Of a DNA stretch of 64,000 bases, positions 18,539 through 27,533 are shown piece after piece. Numbering within the stretch: position 1 is the first letter of the stretch; each line of letters opens with the position of its first letter. Below the pieces are notes generated by a model. It did no database searches, was not told where the DNA came from, and saw nothing but the letters and a program-made list of their open reading frames with translations. The position numbers and the translations under genes are program-made. The DNA comes from Bifidobacterium sp. WK012_4_13 (GTDB lineage: Bacteria; Actinomycetota; Actinomycetes; Actinomycetales; Bifidobacteriaceae), in assembly GCF_041080835.1 (NCBI RefSeq), contig NZ_CP129683.1:496001-560000 (forward strand), written 5' to 3'.

Positions 18539-20130
18539 TGAGAATCGGAACATCGCTGTCCATCGGGCTGGTGGGATTGAAGGCCTGTCCCATCGCGATT
18601 CAATCGTTCATCTCTCCTGGACTGCCGTATTTCTCGATTATCGGCCTGCCGGACACATCCGTGTCAGAAGCGCGGGAACGCGTGAAATCAGCCTGCACCT
18701 CAGTGGGATTTTCTTGGCCCGAAACGCGGATCACGGTCAATCTTTCACCCGCGTCCCTCCCGAAGAAAGGGTCTTCATACGACCTGGCCATCGCTCTGAG
18801 CATTCTTTCCGCAGGATCCTTTATTCCGCAGGATGCGGTCGAGGACGAACTGGCGATAGGAGAGCTGAATCTCGACGGCAGCGTGCTCCAGGTGAATGGG
18901 GTGCTGCCGATGATTCTTCAGGCAAAGGCACGAGGAATCAGAAAGGTGTTCGTTCCTAGGCCGAACTCCGAGGAAGCGTCCATCGTTCCAGACATTGAGG
19001 TCACGGGCATCGAACACCTCGGCGAGCTGGTCGATCTGCGGGGTGGAAAAGCCGTGTATAGAATCCAGAACCATCCCAAGGTGATTCCGTTCGGGTCTCA
19101 AGCTGCGATTGAAGGCGAAGGGCGACATGCGGACATTGCCACGGCAACGAATGTCATGGCGGAGAATCGTTCGCTCGAATACACGAAGCTTGACATGAGT
19201 CAGGTGATCGGGCAGGAGCAGGCAAAATGGGCTCTCACTGTCGCTGCGGCAGGCGGCCACCATATGATAATGACGGGACCTCCCGGCTCCGGTAAGAGCA
19301 TGCTCGCTTCGAGACTGCCGACGATCCTGCCTCCATTGAGCGAGGACGAACAGCTCGAGGACGCTTCGATCCGTTCGCTCTGCGGAACTCTGCATCGACA
19401 CGGCATCTCTGACATTCCGCCATTCGTCGCCCCACACCATACTGCTTCGACCGCTTCCCTGGTGGGTGGTGGAACGGGCGTCGCCATGCCCGGTTCGATC
19501 ACCAGGGCGCACCGGGGCGTGCTGTTCATGGATGAGGCGCCCGAATTCTCTCCCCGAACGCTGCAGACCTTGCGCGAGCCTTTGGAATCCGGATACATTG
19601 CGCTTTCGCGTGCACGGGGCACGGCCTATTTCCCTGCGAGATTTCAATTGATCATGGCGGCGAACCCATGCCCCTGTGGATTCGATTTCGGCACTGGCGA
19701 GCGCTGCACGTGTTCTGCGAAGGAGAGGGTTCGGTATTGGAACCGTCTGTCCGGGCCAATCATGGATCGCATCGACATCCAATCGCAGATTCGCGAGGTC
19801 TGCGAGATGATAGAGCTTCCATCCTCGACGGTTTCGTCGAGCGAGAGGATACGCAAGGTCGTTTCGAAGGAAAGGGATTGCGCAAGGGAGCGTTTCCGCG
19901 CGTATGGCTGGCGGTGCAATGCGCAGGCAAGCGGAGAATGGCTTCGCGCAAACACTTCCAAGCAGGTGCTCGCTGTCGTGAACACCGTGCTTGGAAGCGG
20001 TGGCCTGAGCATGCGCGGCGCAGACAGATCGATTCGTCTGTGCTGGACGCTGGCAGACATGAACGGACACTCGAGTCCGACGATGTCTGATATCGAGTCA
20101 AGCATTCAGCTGCGAACGAGGCTGTCATGA
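18538..20130 (+). CDS. comM: ComM/YifB family Mg-chelatase-like AAA ATPase
   Basis: 530 residues. The N-terminal Lon-protease-like (ChlI) domain contains VEAKACPIAIQS-like and LPDTSVSEARERVKSA strings. The AAA core has Walker A GPPGSGKSM (~250), Walker B LFMDEAPEF (~330), sensor segments FQLIMAANPCPCG, and a zinc-like cysteine cluster CPCGFDFGTGERCTC. The C-terminus RIRLCWTLADMNG matches the family. In naturally transformable bacteria ComM is a branch-migration helicase used in recombination of incoming DNA. The stop overlaps the dprA start by ATGA, so both are translated together. Confidence 0.95.
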   Translation: MRIGTSLSIGLVGLKACPIAIQSFISPGLPYFSIIGLPDTSVSEARERVKSACTSVGFSWPETRITVNLSPASLPKKGSSYDLAIALSILSAGSFIPQDAVEDELAIGELNLDGSVLQVNGVLPMILQAKARGIRKVFVPRPNSEEASIVPDIEVTGIEHLGELVDLRGGKAVYRIQNHPKVIPFGSQAAIEGEGRHADIATATNVMAENRSLEYTKLDMSQVIGQEQAKWALTVAAAGGHHMIMTGPPGSGKSMLASRLPTILPPLSEDEQLEDASIRSLCGTLHRHGISDIPPFVAPHHTASTASLVGGGTGVAMPGSITRAHRGVLFMDEAPEFSPRTLQTLREPLESGYIALSRARGTAYFPARFQLIMAANPCPCGFDFGTGERCTCSAKERVRYWNRLSGPIMDRIDIQSQIREVCEMIELPSSTVSSSERIRKVVSKERDCARERFRAYGWRCNAQASGEWLRANTSKQVLAVVNTVLGSGGLSMRGADRSIRLCWTLADMNGHSSPTMSDIESSIQLRTRLS

Positions 20131-21629
20131 CTGCCAATCCCTCCAACGATCTGGAACTTCAGCCAGGATCGGTCCAGGAAGGCACGATGGCCCGGGCCTT
20201 GCTTTCACATTGCTGCGATGGGCCAGATCCAGTGATGCACACGCTGCTGACCGGTGGAATGGATGTGGTCATGCTTTGGAGGCTGTTCGCGGATTGCGAC
20301 GGGCTCCCGACCGAGGATTCCGGACAGGGGCGAGCTGTGCCAGAAGAGTTGCGCGCCGCATTCATCCGAGGGATTGAGATGGGGCATCGCGGCGTCACGG
20401 AGCAATCGCTGAAACGTCTCCCTGCTGCACTGGCTCGATGGAGCATCAGGAGGAGGCTTCTGGGATTCGATTCCACGACGGATCTGCGATCGGACAAGGC
20501 CCAGGATTGGGCGACCGCACAGCACTCGATGTGGGTGATCTCCCCTGAAAGCCGGTTCTGGCCCCGGCGGCTCCATGATTTGCCTCATACCGTAGGCTGG
20601 TCATCGCCGCTCTGTCTGTGGGGCCAGGGTTCGGTGTCGGCGATGACTCGCTGCGATTGCCCGGTCGCCGTGGTCGGTTCTCGTCAGAGCAATGATTATG
20701 GTCGTCACCTGGCGACTCAGGCGGGGCGGACCCTCGCCGCCCTAGGGCATACTGTCATTTCTGGCGGTGCATTGGGAGCAGATGCCTGCGCTCACTGGGG
20801 CGTCATTGACAACTCGCAGACACCACGGCTGCCGGACGACATGTCTGGATCTGCAATCGCTGTATTCGCAGGTGGCTTGAGGCGTATCGGCCCTTCATCG
20901 AACATGCGCCTGTTTGAGCGGATAATGCAGTGTCGAGGTGCGCTGGTGAGCGAACTGAGCCCCGATTCAATCCCGGAAGCTCGCAGGTTTCTATTGAGAA
21001 ACAGGATAATCGCCGCCATGTCTTCCAGAATAATAGTTACTCAGGCAAGGCTCCGTTCGGGTGCGATCAACACCGCGACCTGGGGAGCGAATCTGCTCCG
21101 CGAGGTATATGCGATACCAGGTGACATCGATCATTCGGACAGCGCAGGCTGCAACGCCTTGATTCGCGATGCGAAGGCAAGCATCCTTACATCGTTCGAA
21201 GATTTGGCAGACGTCTGTTCACCGGGACATCATCCACCGCAGGAAGTCTCGGAAACTGACGTCCGCCGCCCTGACGTCACTGGCATTTCAGACAGCACTG
21301 CCATCCCAAACGATGCTGCCACCCCAGACAGCAGCCCAGAAATCCAAGCTCATGAGGCTCGAACGCCGTCTGAACCAGTCGGTGGCGATGCAAGCGTGAA
21401 TCGGCTCGTGCGGCTCAATGCCAAGCAGAAAAGGGCTATGGAATTCATACGTGAATGCCATGCGACTTCGAAGGCCGCGACTGCGGACGCTCTTTTGCAG
21501 CGATTCAATGCGGATGGTCTGACAAGGACGGTTCCGTCGGAGGAAATCTCAAGAATCCTGGGATCTCTGGAGATACTTGGCCTGATCCATCAAGACGTCT
21601 CAGGAAATCTGATGACGAAGAACCCCTGA
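20127..21629 (+). CDS. dprA: DNA processing protein DprA
   Basis: 500 residues, longer than the typical 300-400 because of a poorly conserved N-terminus and a Ser/Thr/Asp-rich linker around 375-425. The Rossmann-like DNA-binding core is clear: PVAVVGSRQSNDYGRHLA, GHTVISGGALGADACAHWG, LVSELSPDSIPEARRFLLRNRIIAAMSSRIIVTQA, GAINTATWGANLLREVYAIPGDID. A C-terminal winged-helix-like segment (NAKQKRAMEFIRE... to the end) is present. DprA protects incoming single-stranded DNA and loads RecA. It is the last gene of the yraN-comM-dprA operon, 16 bp from the convergent MGMT-like gene. Confidence 0.95.
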   Translation: MTANPSNDLELQPGSVQEGTMARALLSHCCDGPDPVMHTLLTGGMDVVMLWRLFADCDGLPTEDSGQGRAVPEELRAAFIRGIEMGHRGVTEQSLKRLPAALARWSIRRRLLGFDSTTDLRSDKAQDWATAQHSMWVISPESRFWPRRLHDLPHTVGWSSPLCLWGQGSVSAMTRCDCPVAVVGSRQSNDYGRHLATQAGRTLAALGHTVISGGALGADACAHWGVIDNSQTPRLPDDMSGSAIAVFAGGLRRIGPSSNMRLFERIMQCRGALVSELSPDSIPEARRFLLRNRIIAAMSSRIIVTQARLRSGAINTATWGANLLREVYAIPGDIDHSDSAGCNALIRDAKASILTSFEDLADVCSPGHHPPQEVSETDVRRPDVTGISDSTAIPNDAATPDSSPEIQAHEARTPSEPVGGDASVNRLVRLNAKQKRAMEFIRECHATSKAATADALLQRFNADGLTRTVPSEEISRILGSLEILGLIHQDVSGNLMTKNP

Positions 21630-21645
21630 CAGTGACGTCATTCGA

Positions 21646-21996
21646 TCATGCTGTCCATTGGCAGCGGTCCAGATCGACAAGCCAGCCTTCGGCTCCTGCG
21701 GACTTGGCCTGACCAGCCTTCGGAGGTATGAACGTCACACCCTCGTCTTCCAGCAGCTCACGCTGTCTCTCCGGCCCGCCGAAGGCAAAGCCGGGAGCCA
21801 GCGAGCCGTCGCGGAAAACCACGCGATGGCACGGGATGATGCCCGGTCTGGGATTGCCGTGGAGCGCATAGCCCACGACTCTCGCATTGCGGGGATTGCC
21901 GGCAAGAGCGGCGATCTGACCGTAGGTCGCGACAGAGCCGCGGGGTATTCTGCAGACCTGCTCATAGACCCGTTCTGAAAAAGTCGACTGTGCCAT
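21646..21996 (-). CDS. MGMT-family methyltransferase-fold protein, single domain
   Basis: 116 residues starting MAQSTFSERVYEQVCRIPRG; the frame extends to 22134, but the added 46 residues are not family-like. It consists only of the C-terminal MGMT domain: GSVATYGQIAALAGNPRNARVVGYAL, then the active-site motif IPCHRVV with the alkyl-acceptor Cys intact. It therefore differs from alkyltransferase-like proteins, in which this Cys is replaced by Trp or Ala. The N-terminal RNase H-like half of Ogt/Ada is missing. Role: repair or recognition of O6-alkylguanine. It is convergent with dprA. Confidence 0.85.
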   Translation of the reverse strand: MAQSTFSERVYEQVCRIPRGSVATYGQIAALAGNPRNARVVGYALHGNPRPGIIPCHRVVFRDGSLAPGFAFGGPERQRELLEDEGVTFIPPKAGQAKSAGAEGWLVDLDRCQWTA

Positions 21997-22148
21997 GCAA
22001 TCATTGTGATGCCAGTAATCGACAACACGCGGATGGCGAACATGCGTGCCTGCGATGTGGGGCTTTCCGGAATCGTCGCATTGATTCCTGGAATTGGCAT
22101 GCCGTTGAACTGCAAACGATTGAAATTCCGCCATTGAGGCTACAGTAG

Positions 22149-22832
22149 ATGCTTATGAATAAGACATCGTACACGAATCTTGCCAAAGCCTGGGAATTTG
22201 CCGAAGATGTGGCATTCTCACAACAGGATCCTCTGGTGCTTGAGGCTCGCAGGGATGCAGAACAGGCTGGCTTTCCACAGGGTTCGGCCACTCAGGCCCG
22301 TTTTCTAAAGCTGCTTGTGCAGCTTACCGACAGTTCGTCGATAATCGTTGCTGGAACGGCCGCAGTGGTCGAGAGCTGTGAACTCGTAGCGGGGTTGAAC
22401 GACTCCGGCCTGCTCACCGAAGTCGACTCATCACTGCAGGGTGGCAAACTCATAAAAAGCGTCTTCGCAAAGCTCGATGAGCTTACGAACACCACATTGC
22501 GTGCAGTGAACGCACCCGCCGAAGTCTTCCTTCCGCGGCTCAACGCAGAAGACTACGACCTGATAGTGGCGAATGGAGACATCGGCAACTACGAGGCAAG
22601 CCTGAAGGAGGCACCGAGGCTGCTGAAGCCACGCGGAATGCTGGTTTTCACCGACATGCTTGGCTTTGCCGCAGACAACTCGAACGGAGGCATGCTCAAC
22701 CCCGTTGACAGATCAGAGCGCACAGTTCGTCTGCGCCAGCTCCTCGATGCAGTCAGCCAGGATGAATCCCTCAGTCAGACTCTGCTCCCCATTGGAACGG
22801 GTCTGCTCCTCGTAACACGCAACACTCGGTGA
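22149..22832 (+). CDS. O-methyltransferase, family 3-like
   Basis: 227 residues similar to actinobacterial SAM-dependent O-methyltransferases. There is an N-terminal helical region (WEFAEDVAFSQQDPLVLEARRDAEQAG) and a core around IIVAGTAAVVESCELVAGLNDSGLLTEVDSS, where the usual G-x-G of the SAM loop is only partly kept. It continues DYDLIVANGDIGNYEASLKEAPRLLKPRGMLVFTDML, equivalent to the DAxKxxY...LLxPGG motif of the family. The metal-binding Asp/Lys pattern is diverged, so catalytic activity is uncertain. GAGG lies 9 nt before the ATG. The last codons sit inside a short tandem array, so the C-terminus could vary with repeat number. Confidence 0.75.
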   Translation: MLMNKTSYTNLAKAWEFAEDVAFSQQDPLVLEARRDAEQAGFPQGSATQARFLKLLVQLTDSSSIIVAGTAAVVESCELVAGLNDSGLLTEVDSSLQGGKLIKSVFAKLDELTNTTLRAVNAPAEVFLPRLNAEDYDLIVANGDIGNYEASLKEAPRLLKPRGMLVFTDMLGFAADNSNGGMLNPVDRSERTVRLRQLLDAVSQDESLSQTLLPIGTGLLLVTRNTR

Positions 22833-22880
22833 CACGCAATTCAGTGACACGCAACACTCGGTGACACCCAGCGTTCTCCT
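22812..22880. repeat. Degenerate tandem array GTGACACGCAA...
   Basis: About four units of 15-17 bp with consensus GTGACACGCAACACTCG, starting within the last codons of the methyltransferase gene and running past its stop. The rest of the gap to 23111 holds a short hairpin near 23000 (GTCCAGT/ACTGGAC) and no gene. Confidence 0.8.
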
Positions 22881-23111
22881 GACGCGCAACCCCGGAAGCA
22901 TATGACCCCGATAACATGCAACCCCGAGGAAGGGCCATGCATGTGCGCCCAGCCTGCTGCCGGAACCGTCAACGAGGCTCCCCTCTCAGGGTTCGCCAGT
23001 CCAGTCTCACTGGACAGCACTGAACACTCGGAGTGGGGAGCCATGAAGTCCATGCGCACACACCGCCTTGTGATGTGAAAAGGCGACGTGGAAAGCGCGC
23101 GCTTCCCTTAC

Positions 23112-24059
23112 CTATCGCTTTGCGACGGCGCTGGAAGCGACCCTCACCGCCTCATCCGGATCGTCGGTCATGACGACCAGATCGGGATCGAGTTCCGAAA
23201 TCATTCCTCGATCCTTGAGGGTCGTGGTGATCCATTCGAACAGTCCCTTCCAATACCCCGTATCGAACAGAACGACAGGGATCGTGGTCACCTTGTGCGT
23301 CTGCACCAGGGTGAGCAGCTCGAACATTTCATCGAGAGTCCCGAATCCACCTGGACAGATGATGACACCAGAGGAATACTTCACAAACATGGTCTTGCGA
23401 ACGAAGAAGTACCGAAAGCTCATTCCAAGATTGATCCATTCGTTCAGACCCTGCTCATGAGGCAGTTCGATGCCCAGCCCGATCGAAGTGCCTCCAGCCA
23501 TGGAAGCTCCCTTGTTCGCCGCTTCCATGACGCCAGGGCCGCCTCCTGTGATCACGGCAAGCCCCTGCCGGGCGACCTTCTCACCCATGACCTGTGCGGC
23601 CTGATAGGCAGGATCCGTCTTGGGAGTACGGGCGGATCCGAAGATGGACACCGCCGGACCTATCTCGGCCAACGCGCCGAAGCCGTCTACGAACTCCGCC
23701 TGGATCCTGAGAACCCTCCACGGGTCCATGTGGAGCCAGTCCGTCGAAAATCCAGGAGCGAGAAGGTTGCCGGTGGTATTGTCCTTGGGAATCATGGGTC
23801 CGCGCATCATGACGGGGCCCCGATAATAGGTGTCCCCAAGCACGGAATGGTTCAGCTCCCCCTCGATGTCATTGAATTGGGATTGGGCGGGCTGTGATGG
23901 ACCAGCCTGGCCTTGGGCATGCTTCGGTCTCGATGCCTTGCCTGAGGGAGAGGATGCCGCCGCCATGTCGGTGAGGGCATCGGCGCTCCTGCTCATATGT
24001 TTCTTAGCTTTGTTCTCTGATTTACCTGTTGTACCTTTTTTAGCGACTTTCTTTGCCAT
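23112..24059 (-). CDS. LOG-family nucleoside monophosphate phosphoribohydrolase
   Basis: 315 residues. The Lys-rich N-terminal ~75 residues look disordered. The core has the LOG signatures VSIFGSARTPKTDPAYQAA, VITGGGPGVMEAANKGASMAGG and IICPGGFGTLDEMFELLTLVQT. The GGGPGxMxAxxxGA and PGGxGTxxE motifs bind the substrate phosphate and hold the catalytic Arg/Glu. LOG proteins cleave the N-glycosidic bond of nucleoside monophosphates (cytokinin-type or AMP); in bacteria the natural substrate is often unclear. AGGG lies 6 nt before the ATG. The next minus-strand gene upstream starts beyond a 164-bp gap. Confidence 0.92.
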   Translation of the reverse strand: MAKKVAKKGTTGKSENKAKKHMSRSADALTDMAAASSPSGKASRPKHAQGQAGPSQPAQSQFNDIEGELNHSVLGDTYYRGPVMMRGPMIPKDNTTGNLLAPGFSTDWLHMDPWRVLRIQAEFVDGFGALAEIGPAVSIFGSARTPKTDPAYQAAQVMGEKVARQGLAVITGGGPGVMEAANKGASMAGGTSIGLGIELPHEQGLNEWINLGMSFRYFFVRKTMFVKYSSGVIICPGGFGTLDEMFELLTLVQTHKVTTIPVVLFDTGYWKGLFEWITTTLKDRGMISELDPDLVVMTDDPDEAVRVASSAVAKR

Positions 24060-24223
24060 ATCAGACCCTTCAAAACTGTGGAAACGAGTCTTTCCAAGGC
24101 AATCCTATCGTCAGGCCTTTAGATTTAGCTGAGAAGCAATCGTGTCCACTGATTTTGCGCATGGCATGTGTCCGGGCGTGCACCTTCCCCCACCCGGACT
24201 CGGCCTTCGTGACCTTGCTGAAA

Positions 24224-25402
24224 TCAACGCCTCGCTATCGCTGCCGCAATCCGATCCATCGCTTCGGTCAGGAACGATGCAGGGCAGGCCATGTTCACGC
24301 GCTCAAAGCCGCTCCCCGACTGGCCGAACAGGATGCCCTCATCCAGGAAGACGCGGGCACTCCCCCTCATGAAATCTCTCAAATCATCGCTGCCCATGCC
24401 CAGGCCGTTGCAGTCAAGCCAGGCGAGATACGTTCCCTCGGGCTCGATCAGGGAAACGCCTTTCTGGGACTGCGCGAATCGTCGAACGATGCCGAGATTG
24501 CCTGCAAGATATTCCTGCAGCTGTCTGAGCCATTCGCCACCATGCTCATACGCAGCCTGACATGCGACATATCCGAAGTGGTTGACCGTGAGACCACCGA
24601 CGTTTTCAACGGCGATGTCGAAGTCGCGCTTCAGGGAAGGATTGCTGACAATGACATTCGCGCAGGCCAATCCAGCCAGATTAAAGGTTTTCGATGGTGC
24701 CGTGAATTCAATGCAATGCCGTGCGACATCATCTCCAAGACGCGACAGCATGGTCACCTCATAGCCTTCGTACGTGAAATCAGCATGAATCTCATCGGCA
24801 AGGATGGTGACGCCGTTGCGCAGACAGATTTCGGCGAGTCTCGACAGTTCGGCCTCCGTCCAGACCCTGCCTACTGGATTATGGGGATTGCATAGGAGCA
24901 ATGCCTTGCATCGAGGGTCGGCAGCCTTGCGTTCGAGATCTTCAAAGTCCATCGAATAATGTCCGTTCGCATCCAGAACGAGCTCATTGTCCAGAATGGT
25001 CAGACCGGTGCGCTCCGCAGCATGGGTGAATGGATAGTACACAGGGCGCTGAATGATGACCTTGTCTCCCGGACGCGTGGTCGCGCGCAGCGCCGCAAGC
25101 ACGGCAGGCATGACCGCAGCCGTCGCCGTGACGTATTCAGGTCTCACCTCAAGGCCATGATGCTCGCTCATCCATGAGCCGAGCGCGTCGTAATACTGAC
25201 TCGGTATGTGATCGTATCCGAGAATATCGTGTCTCGCAGCATCGCTGATTGCCTCCGCGATCGCCGGGCACGTTGGAAACTCCATGTCTGCAATCGACAA
25301 GGCAAGAACGTCATCGCTGCCATCGCCCATCTCATCCTTGATGACCTGCCATTTTTCAGATGTGTCCTTGCGTCGGCTCACCAATGTGTCAAAATCAATC
25401 AT
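24224..25402 (-). CDS. MalY/PatB-type C-S lyase (PLP aminotransferase fold)
   Basis: 392 residues starting MIDFDTLVSRRKDTSEKWQ, with a strong GGGAGG 4 nt upstream. A fold-type I PLP enzyme: LSIADMEFPTCPAI at the substrate entrance, ATAAVMPAVLAALR, PVYYPFT, LLLCNPHNPVGRVWT, ILADEIHADFTY, and the Schiff-base Lys in FTAPSKTFNLAGLACAN. These match the MalY/PatB branch (cystathionine beta-lyase activity) rather than classical aspartate transaminases. It probably cleaves cystathionine to homocysteine, or acts as a cysteine-S-conjugate lyase, complementing metY. It is a single gene, downstream of tRNA-Arg on the same strand but separated by a terminator. Confidence 0.93.
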   Translation of the reverse strand: MIDFDTLVSRRKDTSEKWQVIKDEMGDGSDDVLALSIADMEFPTCPAIAEAISDAARHDILGYDHIPSQYYDALGSWMSEHHGLEVRPEYVTATAAVMPAVLAALRATTRPGDKVIIQRPVYYPFTHAAERTGLTILDNELVLDANGHYSMDFEDLERKAADPRCKALLLCNPHNPVGRVWTEAELSRLAEICLRNGVTILADEIHADFTYEGYEVTMLSRLGDDVARHCIEFTAPSKTFNLAGLACANVIVSNPSLKRDFDIAVENVGGLTVNHFGYVACQAAYEHGGEWLRQLQEYLAGNLGIVRRFAQSQKGVSLIEPEGTYLAWLDCNGLGMGSDDLRDFMRGSARVFLDEGILFGQSGSGFERVNMACPASFLTEAMDRIAAAIARR

Positions 25403-25576
25403 GGCACCTCCCTCATGCTCCCTATCGGACCCAATTACAGAACATGGTCTAGCATACGGTTCCAACTTCGACGAATTCCATGCCGGATTGACTATTCATC
25501 CCCCGCGCATGGCTGGGTCATCGTAGCTCACATCGGTTCCTTGCCTTCACGACGTCGGAAAGGCCATGCCATAAAC

Positions 25577-25620
25577 GAAAAGACGGAATCCAATGGTCAG
25601 AACCATTGAATTCCGTCATC
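25577..25620 (-). terminator. Rho-independent terminator of tRNA-Arg
   Basis: On the minus strand a stem of about 15 bp (GACGGAATTCAATGGT pairing with ACCATTGGATTCCGTC, one bulge) is followed by TTTT. It lies about 40 nt downstream of the tRNA gene. Confidence 0.85.
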
Positions 25621-25660
25621 CCTGTATGTCACATATAATCTGTGCAACACATAGGATCTG

Positions 25661-25734
25661 TGCGCCAGACAGGATTCGAACCTGCAACCTGCTGATCCGT
25701 AGTCAGCTGCTCTAATCCATTGGGCTACTGGCGC
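25661..25734 (-). tRNA. tRNA-Arg (anticodon ACG)
   Basis: On the minus strand a 74-nt cloverleaf: acceptor GCGCCAG pairs with CTGGCGC followed by A73; the anticodon stem GCTGA/TCAGC encloses loop CTACGGA with anticodon ACG; the T-loop is GTTCGAATC. CCA is not encoded. Confidence 0.96.
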
Positions 25735-25804
25735 ATGTCACTCAAACCAATTGATTTAGGCAACTCAAATAGGATAACCCCGACTTATGATTTATGCAAA
25801 CCAC

Positions 25805-25886
25805 CACGTTCTTGGCATGTCGCGTTGTTGATATGTCGCGTTCCTGTCATGTCGTGTTCTTGGCATGTCGCATTGTTCATAAGTCG
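25805..25886. repeat. 16-bp degenerate tandem array
   Basis: Five units of 16 bp with consensus CGCGTTNTTGNCATGT (25821, 25837, 25853 and 25869 are unit starts, plus a partial first unit) in the gap between tRNA-Arg and the GPH permease. A hairpin (CACGG.GCGATGCTT against AAGCATCGC.CCGTG, 25951-26008) follows and may end the permease transcript. Confidence 0.85.
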
Positions 25887-26027
25887 CGCCCCTCCCCTTG
25901 ACGCCCCGAGCCCGTCGCATCAGGCCATATTGTCCATATTGGCCAAGGCTCACACGGCGCGATGCTTCCATCGATTGCCAAAGGCCGAGAAAGCATCGCA
26001 CCGTGCAGTGACGACTCATGAGGTCCG

Positions 26028-27467
26028 TTATCTGTCAGCGTTCTCGACTGCTGCGTCCGAATCGAATTCCTCTTCCAGCTTGCGCACGATCTCATCGTGC
26101 TTCTTCTCGGTCAACGTGATCTTGAGTGCGAATATTATCGCTGACACGATCACCAGGACCATGGGGATGTACAGCATGAACATCTTGAAATGCATGACTC
26201 CCGATGCCGTTATGTCCGCTGCAGTCGCAGCGCCCGTCATGCCTGCACCGACTGCGGCAACGCCGACGATGCCGTTGGAGAACGCTCCTCCGAGCTTGTC
26301 GAGGAGCGGACGGACCGTGAGGGTGACCGATTCGTTTCGAGTCCCATTGCGAAGCTGCCCATATTCGACGCAGTCAGAGATGGTCATCAACGTCGCCAGG
26401 AAGACGAGTGGCTGAGCAACGTAGAACAAGCCGGTCGAGACAAGCGACATGACCGCGCTGTCGCCCGAGAAATTGTACAGGATATAACCCACCACCATCA
26501 CGCAGATGGAGCTCACATACACCCATTTTCTGGTGATCAGCCTCTGCAGGCTCGGGAATGAGACGACGGCGATGACGCCGAGAATCGCCTCGACGATCCC
26601 CACCATCGAGTATTCCTCCGGATGCCCCAGCACATAATGGAAGTAATAGACGACCATCGAATTGGTTATCGCGAAGCCAAGGGCGAACAGGAAATACGCA
26701 CCGGCAAGCCACATGAGCTGATCGTTTCGTCCGAGAATGCCGAAGATGTCCTTGAAGGAGGTCTTCTTGACGTTCTTTCTCACGGGACTCTTGCCTTCCT
26801 CGGTTCCCCAGCACGTCAGCAGTGCACCGATGAGCGACAGGGCCGCGATGATGATGGCGAAGCCAAGCCATCCAGCCCTGGTTTCCGTGTCACCCGTCGT
26901 GCCCATGAGCCATTGCGAGACCCATACGTTGATCGGAACCAGAACGATGGCGACGCTGGTATGCCCCAGGGTGGAACCGAAGCGGGCGACCGTTCCGATG
27001 CTGGTTCGATCGGAGGATTTCAGGCTCAGGGATGGCAGAAGTCCCCAGAACGCCACGTCAAGAGCCGAATAGGAGAAGTCCGCGATGATGAAGACGATGG
27101 CGAACACGAACAGATACAGGTTGGGATGGCTTACGGTCAATCCAAAGAAGTTGGAGAATATGGCAACGAGCGCAAGGGAGCTGACTATCGCGCCTCCCAT
27201 GATCCAAGGCTTGAATTTCCCCCATCGGGTCTGCGTATTGTCGATCAATGCTCCGATGAATGGGTCGAAGGCGATTTCGACGATGCGAATCACGACCACC
27301 ATCGTGGTGATCGCGCCGATCAGCCAGGCATTGACCTGCTTGCCGTCTGAACCCTCAAACAGCTGACTGGTCACGAATGCTATGAAATAGGTCGTCAATG
27401 CCGCATAGAACGCGTCATGGCCGAACGCTCCGAGTGCATATGTTACCGATTGCCGAACTTTATGCAT
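26028..27467 (-). CDS. GPH-family glycoside:cation symporter 1
   Basis: 479 residues with about 12 membrane segments, of the glycoside-pentoside-hexuronide family (MelB/LacS type). Seen: the N-terminal GAFGHDAFYAALTTYFIAF, DPFIGALIDNTQTRWGKFKPWIM (the family D-x-x-x-G-x-x-x-D-x-x-x-x-R-x-G motif between TM2 and TM3), SYSALDVAFWGLLPSL, and a cytoplasmic loop EEGKSPVRKNVKKTSFKDIF. There is no IIA extension. It follows the alpha-galactosidase gene by 66 bp on the same strand, so the two probably form one operon importing and hydrolysing alpha-galactosides (inference). A paralogue of very high similarity is at 33543-34952. Confidence 0.93.
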   Translation of the reverse strand: MHKVRQSVTYALGAFGHDAFYAALTTYFIAFVTSQLFEGSDGKQVNAWLIGAITTMVVVIRIVEIAFDPFIGALIDNTQTRWGKFKPWIMGGAIVSSLALVAIFSNFFGLTVSHPNLYLFVFAIVFIIADFSYSALDVAFWGLLPSLSLKSSDRTSIGTVARFGSTLGHTSVAIVLVPINVWVSQWLMGTTGDTETRAGWLGFAIIIAALSLIGALLTCWGTEEGKSPVRKNVKKTSFKDIFGILGRNDQLMWLAGAYFLFALGFAITNSMVVYYFHYVLGHPEEYSMVGIVEAILGVIAVVSFPSLQRLITRKWVYVSSICVMVVGYILYNFSGDSAVMSLVSTGLFYVAQPLVFLATLMTISDCVEYGQLRNGTRNESVTLTVRPLLDKLGGAFSNGIVGVAAVGAGMTGAATAADITASGVMHFKMFMLYIPMVLVIVSAIIFALKITLTEKKHDEIVRKLEEEFDSDAAVENADR

Positions 27468-27533
27468 ATGTTGCTCCTTTGCTTAGTTAATGCTGTTCGT
27501 AGATTGAAAGATTGCGGAAGACATCCGCCGGTC

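Noticed and set aside
18775..20070. A 431-codon open frame on the - strand opposite comM
   Set aside because: Antisense shadow of a conserved AAA gene; no family resemblance.
22149..22832. Assigning catechol or caffeoyl-CoA O-methyltransferase activity
   Set aside because: The SAM loop and metal ligands are diverged, so only family-level naming is justified.
25805..25886. Possible CRISPR array
   Set aside because: Units are only 16 bp, degenerate and contiguous without unique spacers; no cas genes are present.
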